A stretch of 64,000 bases of DNA from Cryptomeria japonica (taxonomy: Eukaryota; Streptophyta; Pinopsida; Cupressales; Cupressaceae): contig NC_081415.1 of the NCBI RefSeq assembly GCF_030272615.1, forward strand, positions 269,540,505 through 269,604,504. Direction: 5' to 3'. Each line of letters starts with the position of its first letter. The first letter of the stretch is position 1. Below the pieces are notes generated by a model that made no database searches, was not told the origin of the DNA, and was given only the letters and a program-made list of their open reading frames with translations. Below, in pieces: positions 1 through 12,945 of this stretch. The translations under genes and the position numbers were made by a program.

Positions 1-1578
1 ATTAGCTAACTCAGTCAATTTGTCGGTACTCTGGGTCTATATCATTGTGTTCTTGGTATGCATAGTGGTGTTTCTGGTTGATAGGGTAGCGTTCTTGGTT
101 AGTATGGTGGCGTTTCTAGTAAAGTGTGCAAAATCTCAAGTTTGAAGGATCTTGAAGGTAAGGTAACTGCCCAGATTGACTGAGGAGACAAAAACAACCT
201 CAAGGGAATGACTAGGAGGTTGGATAAGCATTAGAAAGGGTGTACACATGGTTTACACATCAAATAAAATTCACAATAATTATTTTGCAACTCAGTGGAT
301 AAGCAACTTGGCTAAAACTACATTTTGAATCTAAAGAGCAAAGGAGAGAATCCAATCTTTGCATAGGCCAAAAGAACTGAACCAAAACATTACCAAAAAC
401 TCCAAAACTCCAACAAAAAGACTACAAATGTCTAAAACATGACATGAACACTCACTGTGAGATTCAGGAGCTTTTACAATGCTACCAACACATTCAAACC
501 AAGGAAAGCAACTCCTATCTCAACAAGGAGTTCTCAAGAGAAACAATACTCAAACAGATATCAAATGCCATCAAGAACACACTTAAAACATATAGGAAAC
601 ATCAACATACATATGCACGGGATCCATTATACATTTTAACAATATTTTAGGAATATAACATTTCCGAAAACACACTCAAAGAGAAATTCGCAGAGAAAAC
701 CACAATGACAATTCACAGAAGAGGATCTCATCAATATTTCCGTACAAATATAACCACCTGCTTATCTAAACTAAAATAGACTAATCCCCATTCAATCTTT
801 AAGTTGCAGACACGACAAATAAATTCTCTGATGGAGAAAGCATTCTCTGAAATCATAAATGTAAAAATTAAAAATCCACCAACCTTCAAATCACCATCCA
901 AAAGAGTCAAATCAAAGAGGAAGAAATGTTGAATCCAAAACCACTCCAAAATCTTCAATCCAAACCAGAAACATGAATCCAAAATCCAAAATGGTGCCCA
1001 CTGGTAACCCCCAAACAACTACAGGAAGATAAATAAAAAATATTTCCCAGCAAAAACTCCCAACCAATCAAATAAATCCATAAAAATAATATTTCTTACT
1101 TACCTTGTATAGTTCCAATGTAGGAATATTTATTATATTATCTACCAACAAATTTAAATTCGCCCAATCACCAAATAGGGTAAGTAGAATATATTATATT
1201 TATTTTACCCCACCCCATGCATAATAAAAATCAAAGTAGTAATATTATATTACTTTTAGGGGTGTAGAAATAGGCTTTATACTTTATAATTATTAACAAT
1301 CAAAATCAACTACATAACTATATCTAAATCAATTAACAATAAATAAAATCAAAAGGATAAAATTAATTAAATAAAACAATATTCAATAAATCAATTAAAT
1401 CCAAAATAAAACCAATTAATTAATAAATCAAACATTAATAAATTCAATAATAGTAAATCAAATATCCATTAATTAATTGATTAATTATAACTTTAATAAC
1501 TATTACCCAATATTAATTAACTAATTAAATAAACATTGTCCAACCATAAGATAATTAATCCAATCCATGATAAATCAT
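1..1578. other. No gene recognised; AT-rich from about 1,100
   Basis: No reading frame here resembles a known protein. From about 1,100 to 1,570 the sequence becomes very AT-rich, with repeated aattaatt-type words. The short open frames at 444-650 and 731-1018 look like chance: their composition is unlike coding DNA and no motif is visible. Confidence 0.5.
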
Positions 1579-1595
1579 ACACACACACACACACA
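1579..1595. repeat. (AC)n microsatellite, about 8 units
   Basis: A short perfect dinucleotide run (acac...) at the edge between the AT-rich stretch and the gag remnant. Ordinary low-complexity sequence. Confidence 0.85.
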
Positions 1596-1899
1596 ACCAA
1601 CCGAACATAGGTAGAATGAGATGTCGACTCAACATTAGACAACATTTGCGCCCAACAAGACTGACAAGGTGAGCATACTAGACCACGAGTAGGTGAGGGA
1701 AAACCAAGTCATCTCCAACAACTACCATTGGGATTAGGACACACTCAGACCTATGAGACCAGATGGAATCAATGTCAAGTACCTACAATCCTGCATCCAC
1801 CGATAGATCCTTGACTCTTAAGCGTCGTAGTTGGAGGTCGGCTTGCGCATGAGAATTACAAAATTGTTGATTTCCCCCTTGTACTTGACCATCATATTG

Positions 1900-3185
1900 T
1901 GCTTGAGTGGGAGCGACATCGGTATTAGTCTACCAAGTTAAAGCTTGGGAAGCAAACTGTTGATTAGCCAGAGGTTGGGAAGCATAGATTGGCATTGGGT
2001 TCATTGTTGGGGCTCCTATAGGAAAAGGTGAGGGTACCCCGGGGAGTTGATTATAGTTCCCTTGATTCACTCCTATGGGTAAATTGTATCCAATTGCCCA
2101 TAGTGTTTGGTTCAACTCATGATTCATGTTGATTGCCAACGTATAGACCTTTGTCAAGGTGTTCCTTTGATCTTCGGGCACACTCTTTTTGATAAACATA
2201 GCAGTCCATGGGTCAATAGCTCTTAGATATGAGTCAATTGCTACATTAGGTGCTACCCAATAAGGATCTTGTAACCTCTTAAATGCCCTTTGGAAGCTAG
2301 TATTAAAAGTTGTTAAAGGTTCATTTGGTGACTTCTTAAGAGAGGCAAATCAATGGTACAATGTTCTGGGGTCAATATATACTCGGAATTGATCAATGAA
2401 ATCTTTCTCCAAAACATCCTAGCTAGTGATAGAATTTGCTGGTAGAGTCAAATACCAATTGCATTCATTCTCCCCAAGTGAATATGGGAAGAGTCTACAT
2501 ACTACATCTTGGTGTTCAATGTTATTACGAACGACTACATCTTTGAATGCTTCAATATGCTCATCAACCATCCTACCCCCAAATAATAAAATTTACTACA
2601 AAATTTATTTGGGTTTCTAGGTAGGTCATGTATACCCCCTGGTATAGTTCCTAGTGGCGTTTGGTCTTAGTTAAAGTAGGCCATCGAGGGTGGTGATGGT
2701 GGACGTTGAGTCACAAAAGGTGCAACGATAGGTTGAGGACTAGGGATTAGTTGATCTTCTACGTTGGGTATGAATGACTACACTGGTGAGGATGTTGAAG
2801 GTTGTCCCTTAGCTTTATTTCTCCTTTTCCTAGTTGCAGGCCCTAACTCTACTAAGTCAAAAGGCGAAGAACTTCTCCTAAGGATTATGTGGAATCTCTC
2901 GGGAGAGAAAGATGATATACGATCCAGCTTAGTACCTCAATTCCTTGGTTGTGGAGGTGGTTGTGGATTTTCCTGTGGGAGAAGTTGCCTTTTTGCCTTT
3001 GCTTCTATATGTATAGCCTTTTGTGTTTCATTGTCCAGGACTTGTCATGCTCACAACCAATCATTATAATCCCTTGTACTGTCCCAAGCAAGATCGTATA
3101 GTTGGGAAACAATGTCGTCTTGCTCGTAGTTGAGGTTGGGTTGCATAAATGGTAGAATTTCATCTCCTGGAAGCACCGTATGTGG
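1900..3185 (-). pseudogene. Decayed Ty3/gypsy-type gag
   Basis: Read on the minus strand, the segment gives a broken but recognisable capsid-like protein. A proline-rich N-terminal part (about 3,185-2,650) is followed by the order typical of the retrotransposon gag domain: a helix with cysteine-arginine-leucine-phenylalanine and LGENE (about 2,480-2,440), then a DFIDQF segment, then RAFKRLQDPYW (about 2,290). The frame is interrupted by several stops and at least one frame change. The cleanest open part is 1,930-2,199, ending in a methionine/proline/glutamine-rich tail. A candidate primer site at 3,211-3,229 and a possible LTR to the right fit a minus-strand element. No pol follows inside the window. 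Family assignment rests on layout, not on a database match. Confidence 0.5.
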
Positions 3186-3210
3186 TTAATAAATGAGGGG
3201 ACTAGTATGG

Positions 3211-3229
3211 GGCCCTCCTTCTAGCGCCA
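3211..3229 (-). other. Possible primer-binding site of the gag remnant
   Basis: On the minus strand the site begins TGGCGC, as many plant gypsy primer-binding sites do (complement of a tRNA 3' CCA end). It lies upstream of the decayed gag and next to sequence that could be the inner LTR edge (TGATGAC in the plus direction, at 3,239). I could not match it to a specific tRNA. Confidence 0.3.
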
Positions 3230-3238
3230 ATTTCTATT

Positions 3239-4400
3239 GATGACTGTTTTGACACGCTCAACAACAGTCATGTAGCCAATGTGAACAATCACCACCTCTC
3301 CCGAAAAGCAATAAGTTTTGGGGAACTGATCACTCCAAGGTCTCTATAGTGGGATCTCGATGGTGATGAGCATCCCAATGGTTGATGTGGTTGTACATGT
3401 TAAGGGGCTTACTGGCTAAAACTAAATCCCATTGATTGTTAATAACTTAACCTCCTTTTTTGGTATTTTTATGGTTTTAAGATTCTTCTAAAAATAAATT
3501 GCGAGAGATAGGGAAACAAGAAAATAACAATGAAACTAATTCAATGGCAACTTAATGAACTACTTAATTAGTACCTTGTAATCCAAAAATTATCAAATAT
3601 TATCCAAATCAGCATTCAATAACGGACCTTTAGTAAACCTGCAAAGTCAACAACTTCACAAATTCATGGAAAGAATAACACCAAAATATTGTCTATCCCA
3701 ATAATTATCATACACCACTTACGTGTGCAATATGATTCATAAAGAAATAAATGGAAGATCAGAACATGTTGCTGATTTCAAATAATAGACATTACCAGAT
3801 TACAAGGAACAAACTCGTAGAACATATGCATATATAAGGCAATCTATAAGATGCTTCTTGTATTAATTTCAAAGAATGTGTAACAAAAATAACTCAAGTT
3901 CATAACAATCTAAAAGAATAATATAAAATATCTAAGTGGGCCTCAAATAATCAATTTGTGGACACTTACAAATGAATCAAACTCCTCAATTTACAGAGTT
4001 TTCTACCCTACTTTCTAGGAAATAAACCTAATCTAAATTAAGAACTCAAAAGATAGGAGTTGCAATTAACTTGCAAGTTTCTGCCTCTAGACTCCAATTA
4101 GCTACTATGAAATGAAGGTTACATAAGCACTACGAAGAGCATGTTGTATGAGCCAGGCTTTCGTAGTCATGCAAAATTTTGTTCAAAATTGGAACATGAG
4201 TTGGAGCTGCAGTCGGAGTACTATTGGGAAGTAATGCAAAATCTCTTCTCAAAAGTCTTGCTATCTTTAGCGACTATGTGTTTATCTTCTACTTCTTTTT
4301 ATAGGACATAATTATTCATGATACATGCAAATACCTAAGCAAGGGGATCAAGAACATGCTTGATTATGAATTTATATGTTTTCAAAAATTCTTCTGTATT
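3239..4400 (-). repeat. Possible LTR remnant
   Basis: This gene-free stretch lies just outside the possible primer site. On the minus strand it contains a TATA-like sequence (CCTATAAAAAG, near 4,293-4,305) roughly 1 kb from the inner edge, where an LTR promoter would be expected. No second copy was found in the window, so neither the outer border nor LTR status is certain. Confidence 0.3.
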
Positions 4401-4439
4401 CTTCCTTTTCTTCTCTAACTCTACCATGGTCTCTACAAC

Positions 4440-7400
4440 CTATTGACATTATGTAATTAAATGCGTATATCTATCCATTAATGTAACAATAAATTGAGTC
4501 TGGGGTCCCAAATGTTGGGCCTCATATGCATCCCACGGACTAAGTACTTTCTCTTCTTCCATAATCCATGTATCAGTTATCCCCAATCCAAAAAATTCGA
4601 CTAAGTGTCTTACAAAATCCTCATATTTTAACACTACCTTGAGGAGGGGAACTCGGATGTCTTCCACATCCTTCACATACTGCTGAAGCATCTCCACCTT
4701 TAGTTCCAAAATGTATGTGTAAGACTACAAATTCTTGCAACTATCTCCACCCAAGAGGTCCTCCTCTATTATTACTTCCTCACTTAGGTGCAAAAATTTA
4801 CTTAATACTCGGAATTGCTTGTTGAACATGTTGAGCTTCTGCTCCCATTGCTAAGAACAAGAAGCTAATGCTCCTCCCACCTGTACTGCCTCCTTGCACT
4901 CCTTCATAGTATTTTGCAAAAATAATCTAATTTTTGAGGCATTTATCTAGGCCCATGATTTTGTTGTGCCAGCCACCTATCTCACCTCCAACAATGCAAA
5001 TACCTCTCCCTCTAGGAGTGATGAGGTTGAAGGTAGATTATCATTTCTGCAAGTATCTAATGACTTACCCATTTCTACCAACAACTATTTGTACTGCTCC
5101 AGTGGTTCTTTGACCTCAACATGGGAGGTATATTCTTTCTCCATCCATCCCTTGATGACACTAGTAGCTAGTTCTAAAGTATCTAACTCCCCCCACTTTG
5201 TTTGCTTACCTAGTTTTACCTGATATACTTGATACTTTGGAGAGGTTTGACCTTTTGTTTGTATTGGAACTACCACATCTGCAACCACTTCACCAGAACC
5301 TGTTCTCGATAGATGATGCACAGTCTTGGGCTTCTTAACTTTCCTTGGTTCCTCCATGATTGCTTGTTGTAGTGTAACCTTAGGTAGCACTACTTTCCCC
5401 TTCTTCCTCTCGAAGGTGAATTCCAACCATTGTGGTACATCCTTATCTTTATCACCTTCCTATGGAAATATATCGTTGGTCACAATGTGCACATCCAACT
5501 ATTCCTCTACTTCATCTTTCTCTTCTGCTCCTGTGTGTTTAGGACCTTGAGGTGAAGCAATTTGTCAAGAAGGACCAGACTGGAGAGCTATATCATCATT
5601 TAATTATTGTTGCTTGTGAAACTCTCCCAACCTATCACTGACCTCCTCTGTAAATGCCCTACTACCTTTGTCCATTTCCTCTATACCTTGTCCGACAACT
5701 ATATCTTTTAGGAGATCTTCCTAATCCTTGGGAGTTAAAATTAATCTCATTCAATAGATCTTTAGCCTCATTTTGTTCTCTCTCCTCCAAGTATCTATTC
5801 TTCTTCTTCCTATTCATCTTCTTGGTCTGAGTCTGTCTCAATATTATGGACACTTATAGTTTTGGTGGTAGGCCTAGATGCATGTGTCCTGGGAGGCACT
5901 TCTGTATCAGCTGGTGGTGGCATTGGCAGAGTAGTAAGTGGGGCTTGTGTTGCGGCTGTAGATGGAGGCTGAGTGGATGCACCCATTGTATCAGGAGGAG
6001 GAGATTGTGCACTTTCATCTATCTTTAGTTGTTCCTCTTCCTCCTAAGCACCTTCTCCTAGAGTTTGTCCTATTGTTGTTCTTAATGGAAGAACCTCTAC
6101 TAATGGCACAATGCCTAGCCCTTCTTTCACTCCAAAGTCAGTAGCCTTTTTTAACAGTTTCGATTTTCTCATCTGCACATGAAGCTTTTTCATCAATTCA
6201 TCGATGCTTTCTTCATACTCAACTACTTCATCCAAGTCAGTGGATGTATTTTTCCTAGAAGTGGACCTTGTTTTGCATGCATACTCCTTATAACCCCTTG
6301 ACCAGGGCACATCTGAGGTGAACTCCTTCTGCTTCCCCTTTCAAGCGCTTGGCCTAACACTCATACTGAGCCACTGTCTAGTCCTATTGGTTACTACTTG
6401 GGTTACTTGGTCTATATTTAAATCTTCATGTGCTGACCACCTTATAGGAGAGATGTCTTTTATCAATTTCTTGTTCTTTATATATAGCATCTAATAATTA
6501 TCCATCATCCCTTGGCTCTTTGGGGAGATTGGTTTCTATTTGAAAATCCCTAATTTGCGGCACCGACAATCTATAATAATTGTTTTCCCTTACCTCAAAA
6601 CTATCCTGGAGGTTCACCCAAAAATCCTCCAATCTGGGCTTGTGCCCCTCATATGCCTTAGGTATGGTTTTTTAAATCTTTCCATAGGGATCATAATACT
6701 CCCTTGCATAATCAAATTCTTTAAGGTTCAAATCTTGGAACTCCTACTCTGTTGTCTTTGTTACCTGGATTTTTAAACAAGAAAAATATCCAATTGAAAC
6801 TGAGAAGTCTATCCCTGCCTTGTGTTTCGATGACAATAGGGATTGGAGGTCGAGAAGTTGCCTGACATACTCTAACAAAATGATACGATCATTGCAATAT
6901 CTTGGCAATAGCATTAGGTTCCCTGCAAACCCACCGACCCTTATGTATGTAGAACGCTAGTTTTGAATGAACCGACACGACTATTCTTGGATGATTGCCA
7001 TTGATTCAGGGCTTATTCTGTATCATAAATCACCTATGATTTTAATGAAAACAGGGAAGAGGAAGGCATCGTTGATTCTCTTGAAGTGCACCTTTGTGTT
7101 ATTTAGAGGGAGTTGGGAATAATATTCCCAAACTTTCTTTTGCCCTTCCTCATCTCCTAGTTGGCCTTCTACTTGTAATCCTAGGAACTTACCTGCTTAG
7201 GTAGCCACCCAAATGACATAGGAAGTGAAAAAAGAACTTCATTCAGTGTACTTCAATCATTTGTTTACGGATGTTATTAGAGAGGATTTGGGCCCAGTCA
7301 AAGTACTGCTTGCCTATGACGATGGTGGTCATGAACTGGAACATCCAGGGATGGAAATGATTGCAATCTGGCTTGCCAAAGGCCTTGCTCAACATGATGA

Positions 7401-7981
7401 TCAAATCTCTTTGTGGTTCTCTAAAATATACCCTCAACACATATGTGGCCTTTAGCCCTATTTTTCTCTCTTCCTCTAACCAATTTTCATTCATGTGTCT
7501 TTTTTTTGAAGTAACATTATTGTTCCATACTCTGAGGGCTTCTTCTTCATTGGTAAGGAGTACTTCATCCCTTGTAGGGATGCCAAACACAAACCCTAGC
7601 ATATCTAGAGATAAGTCAATCACCGTCCTACCCTAAGCATCATTACACTTTCTTGTATCCGCATCGTAGAATTGTGCAATAGTCATGATAAACTCGAGAG
7701 CTTGGATTGACTGCGAGAAGATAGTCACCTCCACCAGGCTTGATCTTTTGATCCTTCTCAATGGGGCCTCTAGCCTTGGTCTTTCCAATTGTGTTTTAAT
7801 ATCTTCAATCTCAATATTCCCTATCTTTGTGTCTTTTTTTTATTACGTCTATCTCTATGTCTGTTACCCACTTAATCTGATCATCCAGTTTCGACACATA
7901 CACCTACCCTTGATATTGGTACTTCATTGTCACAGAAAGTTTGTCTATCTCTTTGCCTCTCTTGCTAGAAGTTGGGTCCAT
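4440..7981 (-). pseudogene. Long decayed reading frame, family unknown
   Basis: Minus-strand reading starts at an ATG at 7,981 (MDPTSSKRGKEIDK) and stays protein-like for about 3.5 kb despite several stops and frame changes. The best open parts are 7,243-7,623 (containing LSLDMLGFVFGIPTRDEVLL), 6,044-6,310 (acidic, ending with a short valine/leucine-rich stretch), 5,085-5,426 (lysine-rich) and 4,449-4,709. Between them, sequence such as RIILLEYVRQLLDL (around 6,870) still reads as protein. The deduced product would be near 1,150 residues with charged, probably coiled-coil C-terminal parts. I do not recognise the family. Position between retroelement remnants suggests an accessory or antisense frame of a retrotransposon, but it could be a decayed host gene. 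Confidence 0.4.
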
Positions 7982-8049
7982 CTAAACACTTTAATCTACA
8001 AGAAAGAACCAAGAATTAATCCATTGCATAAAAACATTAATAACATCAT

Positions 8050-9130
8050 CCACCTCGGGACTTTGAGGTTCTGGGGTAGACAACTCCCTTATTAGACAAG
8101 TGACCTCGGAACTCCGAGGTTTCAGGGTGGATAAACTAAATAGAATCCAGAACTTTGGGGTTCTGGGGTAGATAGAAAAGGTTAACTTCAGGACCTCGGG
8201 GTCCTGGGGTCCCAGGGTAGACCAACAAGGCATCCAGAAGATATTTCGGAACTCCGGGGATTTGGGGTTTCGAGGTAAAAACACAGTGACCCAAGAAGAA
8301 AGAACCTTGGGACTCCGAGGTTCTGGGTAGATAGGCACAACAAATAGAATCATCCTCAGGACTTCGGAGTTTCAGAGTTACAGGGTTGAGGGGAAGAACT
8401 ACCCAGCCCAAAACTCTAGGGGTCCAGGGTTCCAGGGTGGAAAACTAGGGCACACAAAAAAACAAAAATGAGAAAAAAACCCTAAAAGACAAACAAGAAA
8501 ACTAACAAAATGACAAAATCGAAACAAGAAATCACAAGGAGCAAGAAATTCACCAACCTGATGAGAAAACCAAGCAAGACACTCGACAACACAGAGGCGC
8601 GAAGTCAGGAGGTTGCAACTAAGAGCTCTGAGAAATTTGAATGCACAAATGAACTTAGAAAAGTTCATTCTTCTTATTTATAACCCCCCCCCCCCCCCCC
8701 CCCCCCCAACTTCGTATGTCTGATCGCCTTAAGTAAGAACTCAAGACTCTGGGGTTCCGAGGTGACAAAATAAAAACAACAACAAAAATCCACCTTGGGA
8801 CTCCGGGGTTCTGGGGTTCCGAGGTCAAAGGAACAAAATGACCTCAGGACTCTGAGGTTCTGGGATCGAAAAGACAAGACAACCTTGGGACTCTGGGTTT
8901 CTGAGGTTTCAAAACAAAATAGCACACAAAGAAATTAGGACTGTGGGACTCTGAAGTTCTGAGGCTTCAACAAAAGGACAAGGCATGACTTCGAGACTCT
9001 GGGGATCTGGGGTTCCGAAGTTGTACACAAACAAAGAAACACCCACCTTAGGACTCCGAGGTTCCAAGGTAGAACATAACTAAAAACAAACAAAGGAGAC
9101 CTTAGAACTCCGGGGTTTCCAGGCAAAACT
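8050..9130. repeat. Two blocks of degenerate G-rich repeats around a poly-C tract
   Basis: A core of about 22 bp, resembling ggactccgaggttctgggg, recurs about 16 times with AT-richer spacers at 40-60 bp intervals: eight times in 8,050-8,440 and eight in 8,740-9,125. Copies differ by many substitutions, and some contain the core's second half twice. The 300-bp separator contains a TATA-like tttataa followed by a run of 24 C (8,684-8,707). Minus-strand translation gives repeated proline/serine/glutamate peptides, but spacing is not a multiple of three and stops are frequent, so I do not call a gene. Confidence 0.7.
8684..8707. repeat. Poly-C tract, 24 nt
   Basis: An uninterrupted run of C (G on the minus strand) between the two G-rich repeat blocks, directly after tttataa. 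Long C/G homopolymers are uncommon in plant DNA and can form quadruplex-type structures. Confidence 0.9.
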
Positions 9131-9186
9131 ACAAAAATGAAGAAACAAAAAGCAAGAAGGGGACCTATATTTTCAAGAGAAGTAAA

Positions 9187-11303
9187 CTAATGGGGGTTAG
9201 GTATGTAGGGCATAACAAGACTTCTTCGGTGGACAAAAGGACAAGTTGGTGGAATTGTCCTCCAAGCAGCGTTGGGGAGGCACCACATGTCGCAATTGCC
9301 ACTAAAGTTGATGAGGGTGATATTTTTTACTCTACACTTCCATAGGAATTTTATCAAAAGAGATGATGTAGGAGACATGTTAACTAGGTAGCAAACAGTG
9401 GCAAAATCTTCAACCCAAAAATTTTGTTCTAGACCAGCACCACTTAGCATACTCCTAGCCTTCTCCATTAGTGTCATGTTCATTCTTTCTTTAACTCCAT
9501 TCTACTGTGGAGAATACAAAGTTTTCTTTTGTCTATTAATTCCATTATCTTTATAGAATCTATCAAAATCATTAGAGCAAAATTCACCACCATTATCAGC
9601 CCTCAAACATTTAATTTTCTTTCTAGTCTGCAACTCAACCATTGCTTTAAATTCTTTAATCGACTGAAAACTTCATATTTACTCTTTAAAAAATATACCC
9701 ATGTCCTTATACTAAAATCATCAATAAATGAAACATAATATGTGGATTTTTCAATTGAAGGAACATCTATAGAACCAAACACATTAGAATGAATAAGATC
9801 CAAAACACCACAAGATTTATGGGAACTCGAGTAAAATTGATCACAATTTTTTTTTTCATAAATGCAATGCTCACAAAAATAAAAGTCAATATTACAATCA
9901 TTCAAACCTTCAACAAGGTTTTTGTTTTTCAAGGTCCTTAGACCATTTTCTCTAATGTGGCCTAGTCTCTGGTGCCATAACATAATCTTCTCTATAGGTA
10001 ACTTTACCTCAAAAGAAAGAGAACCCTTAGGTACCCAAAAGCAATGTCCATTCAATGAAGGTGAAACCCTCAAATATTTCGATAGAGTATCCACATATTT
10101 ACTTTTTACAGAAGTGTTATTACACTCAACAGTGTATGCCTCTAACTTATACAAAGTGCCAAACCTGACACCTCTAGAAATCACCATAACACCCTTAATA
10201 ATCTTGCATCATGCATAAAAAAAGACTACTTGCACACCTGCATCTATCAATTTTCTCACAGATAATAAATTTTGTTTTAATCCAGGGATATGCAATACAC
10301 TGCCAATCCTTTTTATTCTACCATCAAGAAACTTGATCCTAACTTTACCACAACCAATAATATCTAAATGTGAATCATCACCTAAGTACATCTTACCTCC
10401 GTTAAATAGTTCATATTTAGAAAACTAATCTCTATTGGAAGTCATATAAGAAGATGCACCTGAGCCAATTAAGTGTGCATCATTACCTGCATCAGTAGCC
10501 AAATCCACAATGAATGCATCACCATCTTCCTTCTCAAACTCAGAATCAAAATCATACTTCTTCTTTTCTTCTTTGTAGTCCTTATAGATGTGTCTTGGTT
10601 TATTGCAATTCCAACATATGACTTTGGACTTTCTAGGAGATTTTGATATCCCCTTGGATTTGGATTTATTATGCTTCTCAATCTTCTTGCCTTTTTCCTT
10701 AGGTCTTCCACAAATAGTTAGGGCTTCATTCAAACTGATGGATACCTTCCTTCGCATCTCTTCACCAAGTAGGGCATCCAACACATCTTCAGACTTAAAA
10801 GCAACAGAGGTACTATCGATAGTCATAACAAGAGAATCCCATGAATCAGGAAAAGAACAAAGCAAGATCTCATATTTCTCCTCTTTGTCCATCTTAAAAC
10901 CAACAAATACCAATTGAGCCACCAACATATTAAATGTTTACAAGTGGTCTACAATTCGTCCACCCTCTTCCATCTTCAAGGAATACAATTTATTCCTCAA
11001 GAAAATATGATTTAATAAGGATTTCGCTTGACACATCTCACCAAGCTTAATCTGTGCAAAGTTTTCTTTGTGGACATTGATCAGAAAAGAGTTTTCCAAG
11101 CATATTCTTATTAGACCCTTGGCTTTATGATCCATAATATCATATTGAAAAACTGTAGTAGGATCTAAGAGTCTTGAGACATCTGCATCAACAACATCCC
11201 ACAGATCTTGATCTATTAGTAGATCTTCCATCTTCACCTTCCAAATCTCAAAATTACTTCCATTAAATCTCTCCACCTCTATTCTCCCTGATGAACTTGC
11301 CAT
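9187..11303 (-). pseudogene. Truncated Ty1/copia gag-protease-integrase
   Basis: One minus-strand frame runs from an ATG at 11,303 through gag (opening MASSSGRIEVERFNGSNF), a zinc knuckle near 10,600 (CWNCNKPRHIYKDY, last Cys replaced), a protease site near 10,460 (GSGASSYMT instead of the usual D-[ST]-G), then the pre-integrase zinc finger (WHQRLGH ... CEHC, about 10,030-9,850) and integrase core, ending after QNFWVEDFATVCYLVN (about 9,400). Gag, the protease region and the integrase start share a frame, interrupted by stops near 10,938, 10,425 and 10,209; a further frame change lies near 9,600. Reverse transcriptase and RNase H are absent: the element ends abruptly by the G-rich repeat blocks. 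Changed zinc-knuckle and protease residues show it is dead. Confidence 0.85.
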
Positions 11304-11412
11304 CTAGAAATTATTGCAACAAGATCAAAAAGTGTCTTATGCACAAGCTCCCACTCAAATTTGGATTAATTCAAAAAACTAAACAACCCATAACTGAAAC
11401 CAAAGTTGATTA

Positions 11413-11425
11413 GGCTCTTATACCA
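11413..11425 (-). other. Copia primer-binding site (initiator tRNA-Met type)
   Basis: On the minus strand the sequence reads TGGTATAAGAGCC, one base from the classic plant copia primer site complementary to initiator tRNA-Met (TGGTATCAGAGCC). It lies two bases inside the LTR edge and upstream of the gag start at 11,303, so it belongs to the same element. Confidence 0.75.
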
Positions 11426-11427
11426 CT

Positions 11428-11892
11428 TGTAAGGAAGTTAAGTAGCGGAGCAACTTCCTACACTAACCTTGAGAGGAGAATAATGCAAATACTTTTATAG
11501 ATCATTACAACCATTACAAAAACTTAACAAAAATAAACATAATAACATTCATACCATAACACAATGATTTACATGGGAAAAACCCTTTCGGGAAAAAACC
11601 CCACACTCCAAAAGCAGCTCAATATATTATTCAGCAATCAATAATATATTACAATATACTTGCAAGGAAATATCTTCATAGGAGTACCACTAGTTAGAGA
11701 TTCAGTGGTAACTTAGTAGCCATAAGACACTTACACACAACCTCTATCTCACACACCTCATATATAGGAGATACAATACAAGAAACTATCAAATGATATT
11801 ACAAAACCATGGGCTAAAACCACCCAATAAAGTATAACTGACCTTATCTCCAATCTATATACCCCATGACATGTCAAAACACACATTTAACA
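11428..11892 (-). repeat. 5' LTR of the truncated copia element
   Basis: The inner end (TGTAAGG in the plus direction, i.e. ...CCTTACA on the element strand) abuts the primer site. On the element strand the LTR contains a TATA-like CCTATATATGAGG (near 11,760) and the GGTTTTTCCC words common in copia LTRs. The outer end is placed at TGTTAAATG (11,892) because copia LTRs usually begin TGTT; no partner LTR exists in the window to confirm it. Confidence 0.5.
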
Positions 11893-12945
11893 TGTGTCCC
11901 TCCCTTTTACAACTCATTTATATGTCTGATGCATTTTATATTTCCTATTTTAGGAGTCCAAACTTTTGAAGGCCATAACTTGTGAACTATGTGTCTGATT
12001 GATTAATTGTTTGAAGTGTTAGAAAGCTCATGAAACACTCTATCACATCGTAAATTGCTACACCATTTATGCCCACTTTTCAGGGCATTTCAAAGGGTCT
12101 AAAGTCCTCAAAATTAATTTTAAACCTTTCATCGCACCCCTCCAAAACAAAAACTTTAATATGATCTTCAAAATTAGTTGCAATCTTGCGATGAAACTTT
12201 ATCGATATGTTTATCTAGCCAACCAGAAGATTTGGGGAGAATTTTGCACCATTTTGCATCGAAATGAAAACTTACTATAAATAGTAACCTCATGTAAATG
12301 TAAGGTTGAGACGCCATTTTCCCAACATTCTATGGGTAAGTCATGTGTTTTACTGAGCGAGAAAGATGGTGAGCAAAGGAAAAAGGTAAATTCTTTGCAG
12401 GCTGAGTTGTTATTTTTGCAAAAGTAGAAGGAATATTATGTGTATTTTCTAGAAAGTTAAGGAGATTTTTGAAGCTAAACTAGAACATTTTTCTGTATTG
12501 CTTGGTGATGCAGTTGAGTTTGAGCAAAATCTGTCAACTCCAAAGAGTTTTTCTCATGCTATTGATGAGTTGGTGGAGTGCAAAAGTTTATCTGTTAGCA
12601 TTAAATTGGTTGTTCATTATTGGAAGGTTCTCCTTCCAGATCTTAAGGAGAAATACAAGAATATATTATAGAACAAAAGCAATTAAGAATATTTTTGGTT
12701 GGCATACAATTTTGACATCCTTTTTGTTGTTGAACACATTTATTTTTCTCTTTCTTTTTCATCAAAGGCACCCGTTGTCCTTGATGTCAAAGGGGTAGAA
12801 AGGTAAATGGATAAATAAGGAGAAAGGTAGAGTAATAGAGATATATGAGTAAGGGGGAGTTATATGCATATATGTTTTGAGATTATTCTTTGTGAGATGT
12901 TTTGCCATCATTGACAAAGGGTGAGATAGTTAGATTTGTGTGAAT
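11893..12945. other. Copia 3' debris; short coding-like fragment
   Basis: No gene is recognised. A plus-strand stretch at 12,454-12,669 stays open for 72 codons (containing FEAKLEHFSVLLGDAVEFEQ) but matches nothing I know. From about 12,770 there are gtcaaagggg and gtaaggggga words, and at 12,915-12,925 a purine-rich caaagggtgaga. These resemble the untranslated 3' end and polypurine tract of plant copia elements, just before an LTR-like sequence. Confidence 0.35.

Noticed and set aside
731-1018. 95-codon minus-strand frame rich in Phe/Trp/Leu
   Set aside because: Composition follows the AT-rich, CCA/AAA-rich plus strand; no motif, partner or start context.
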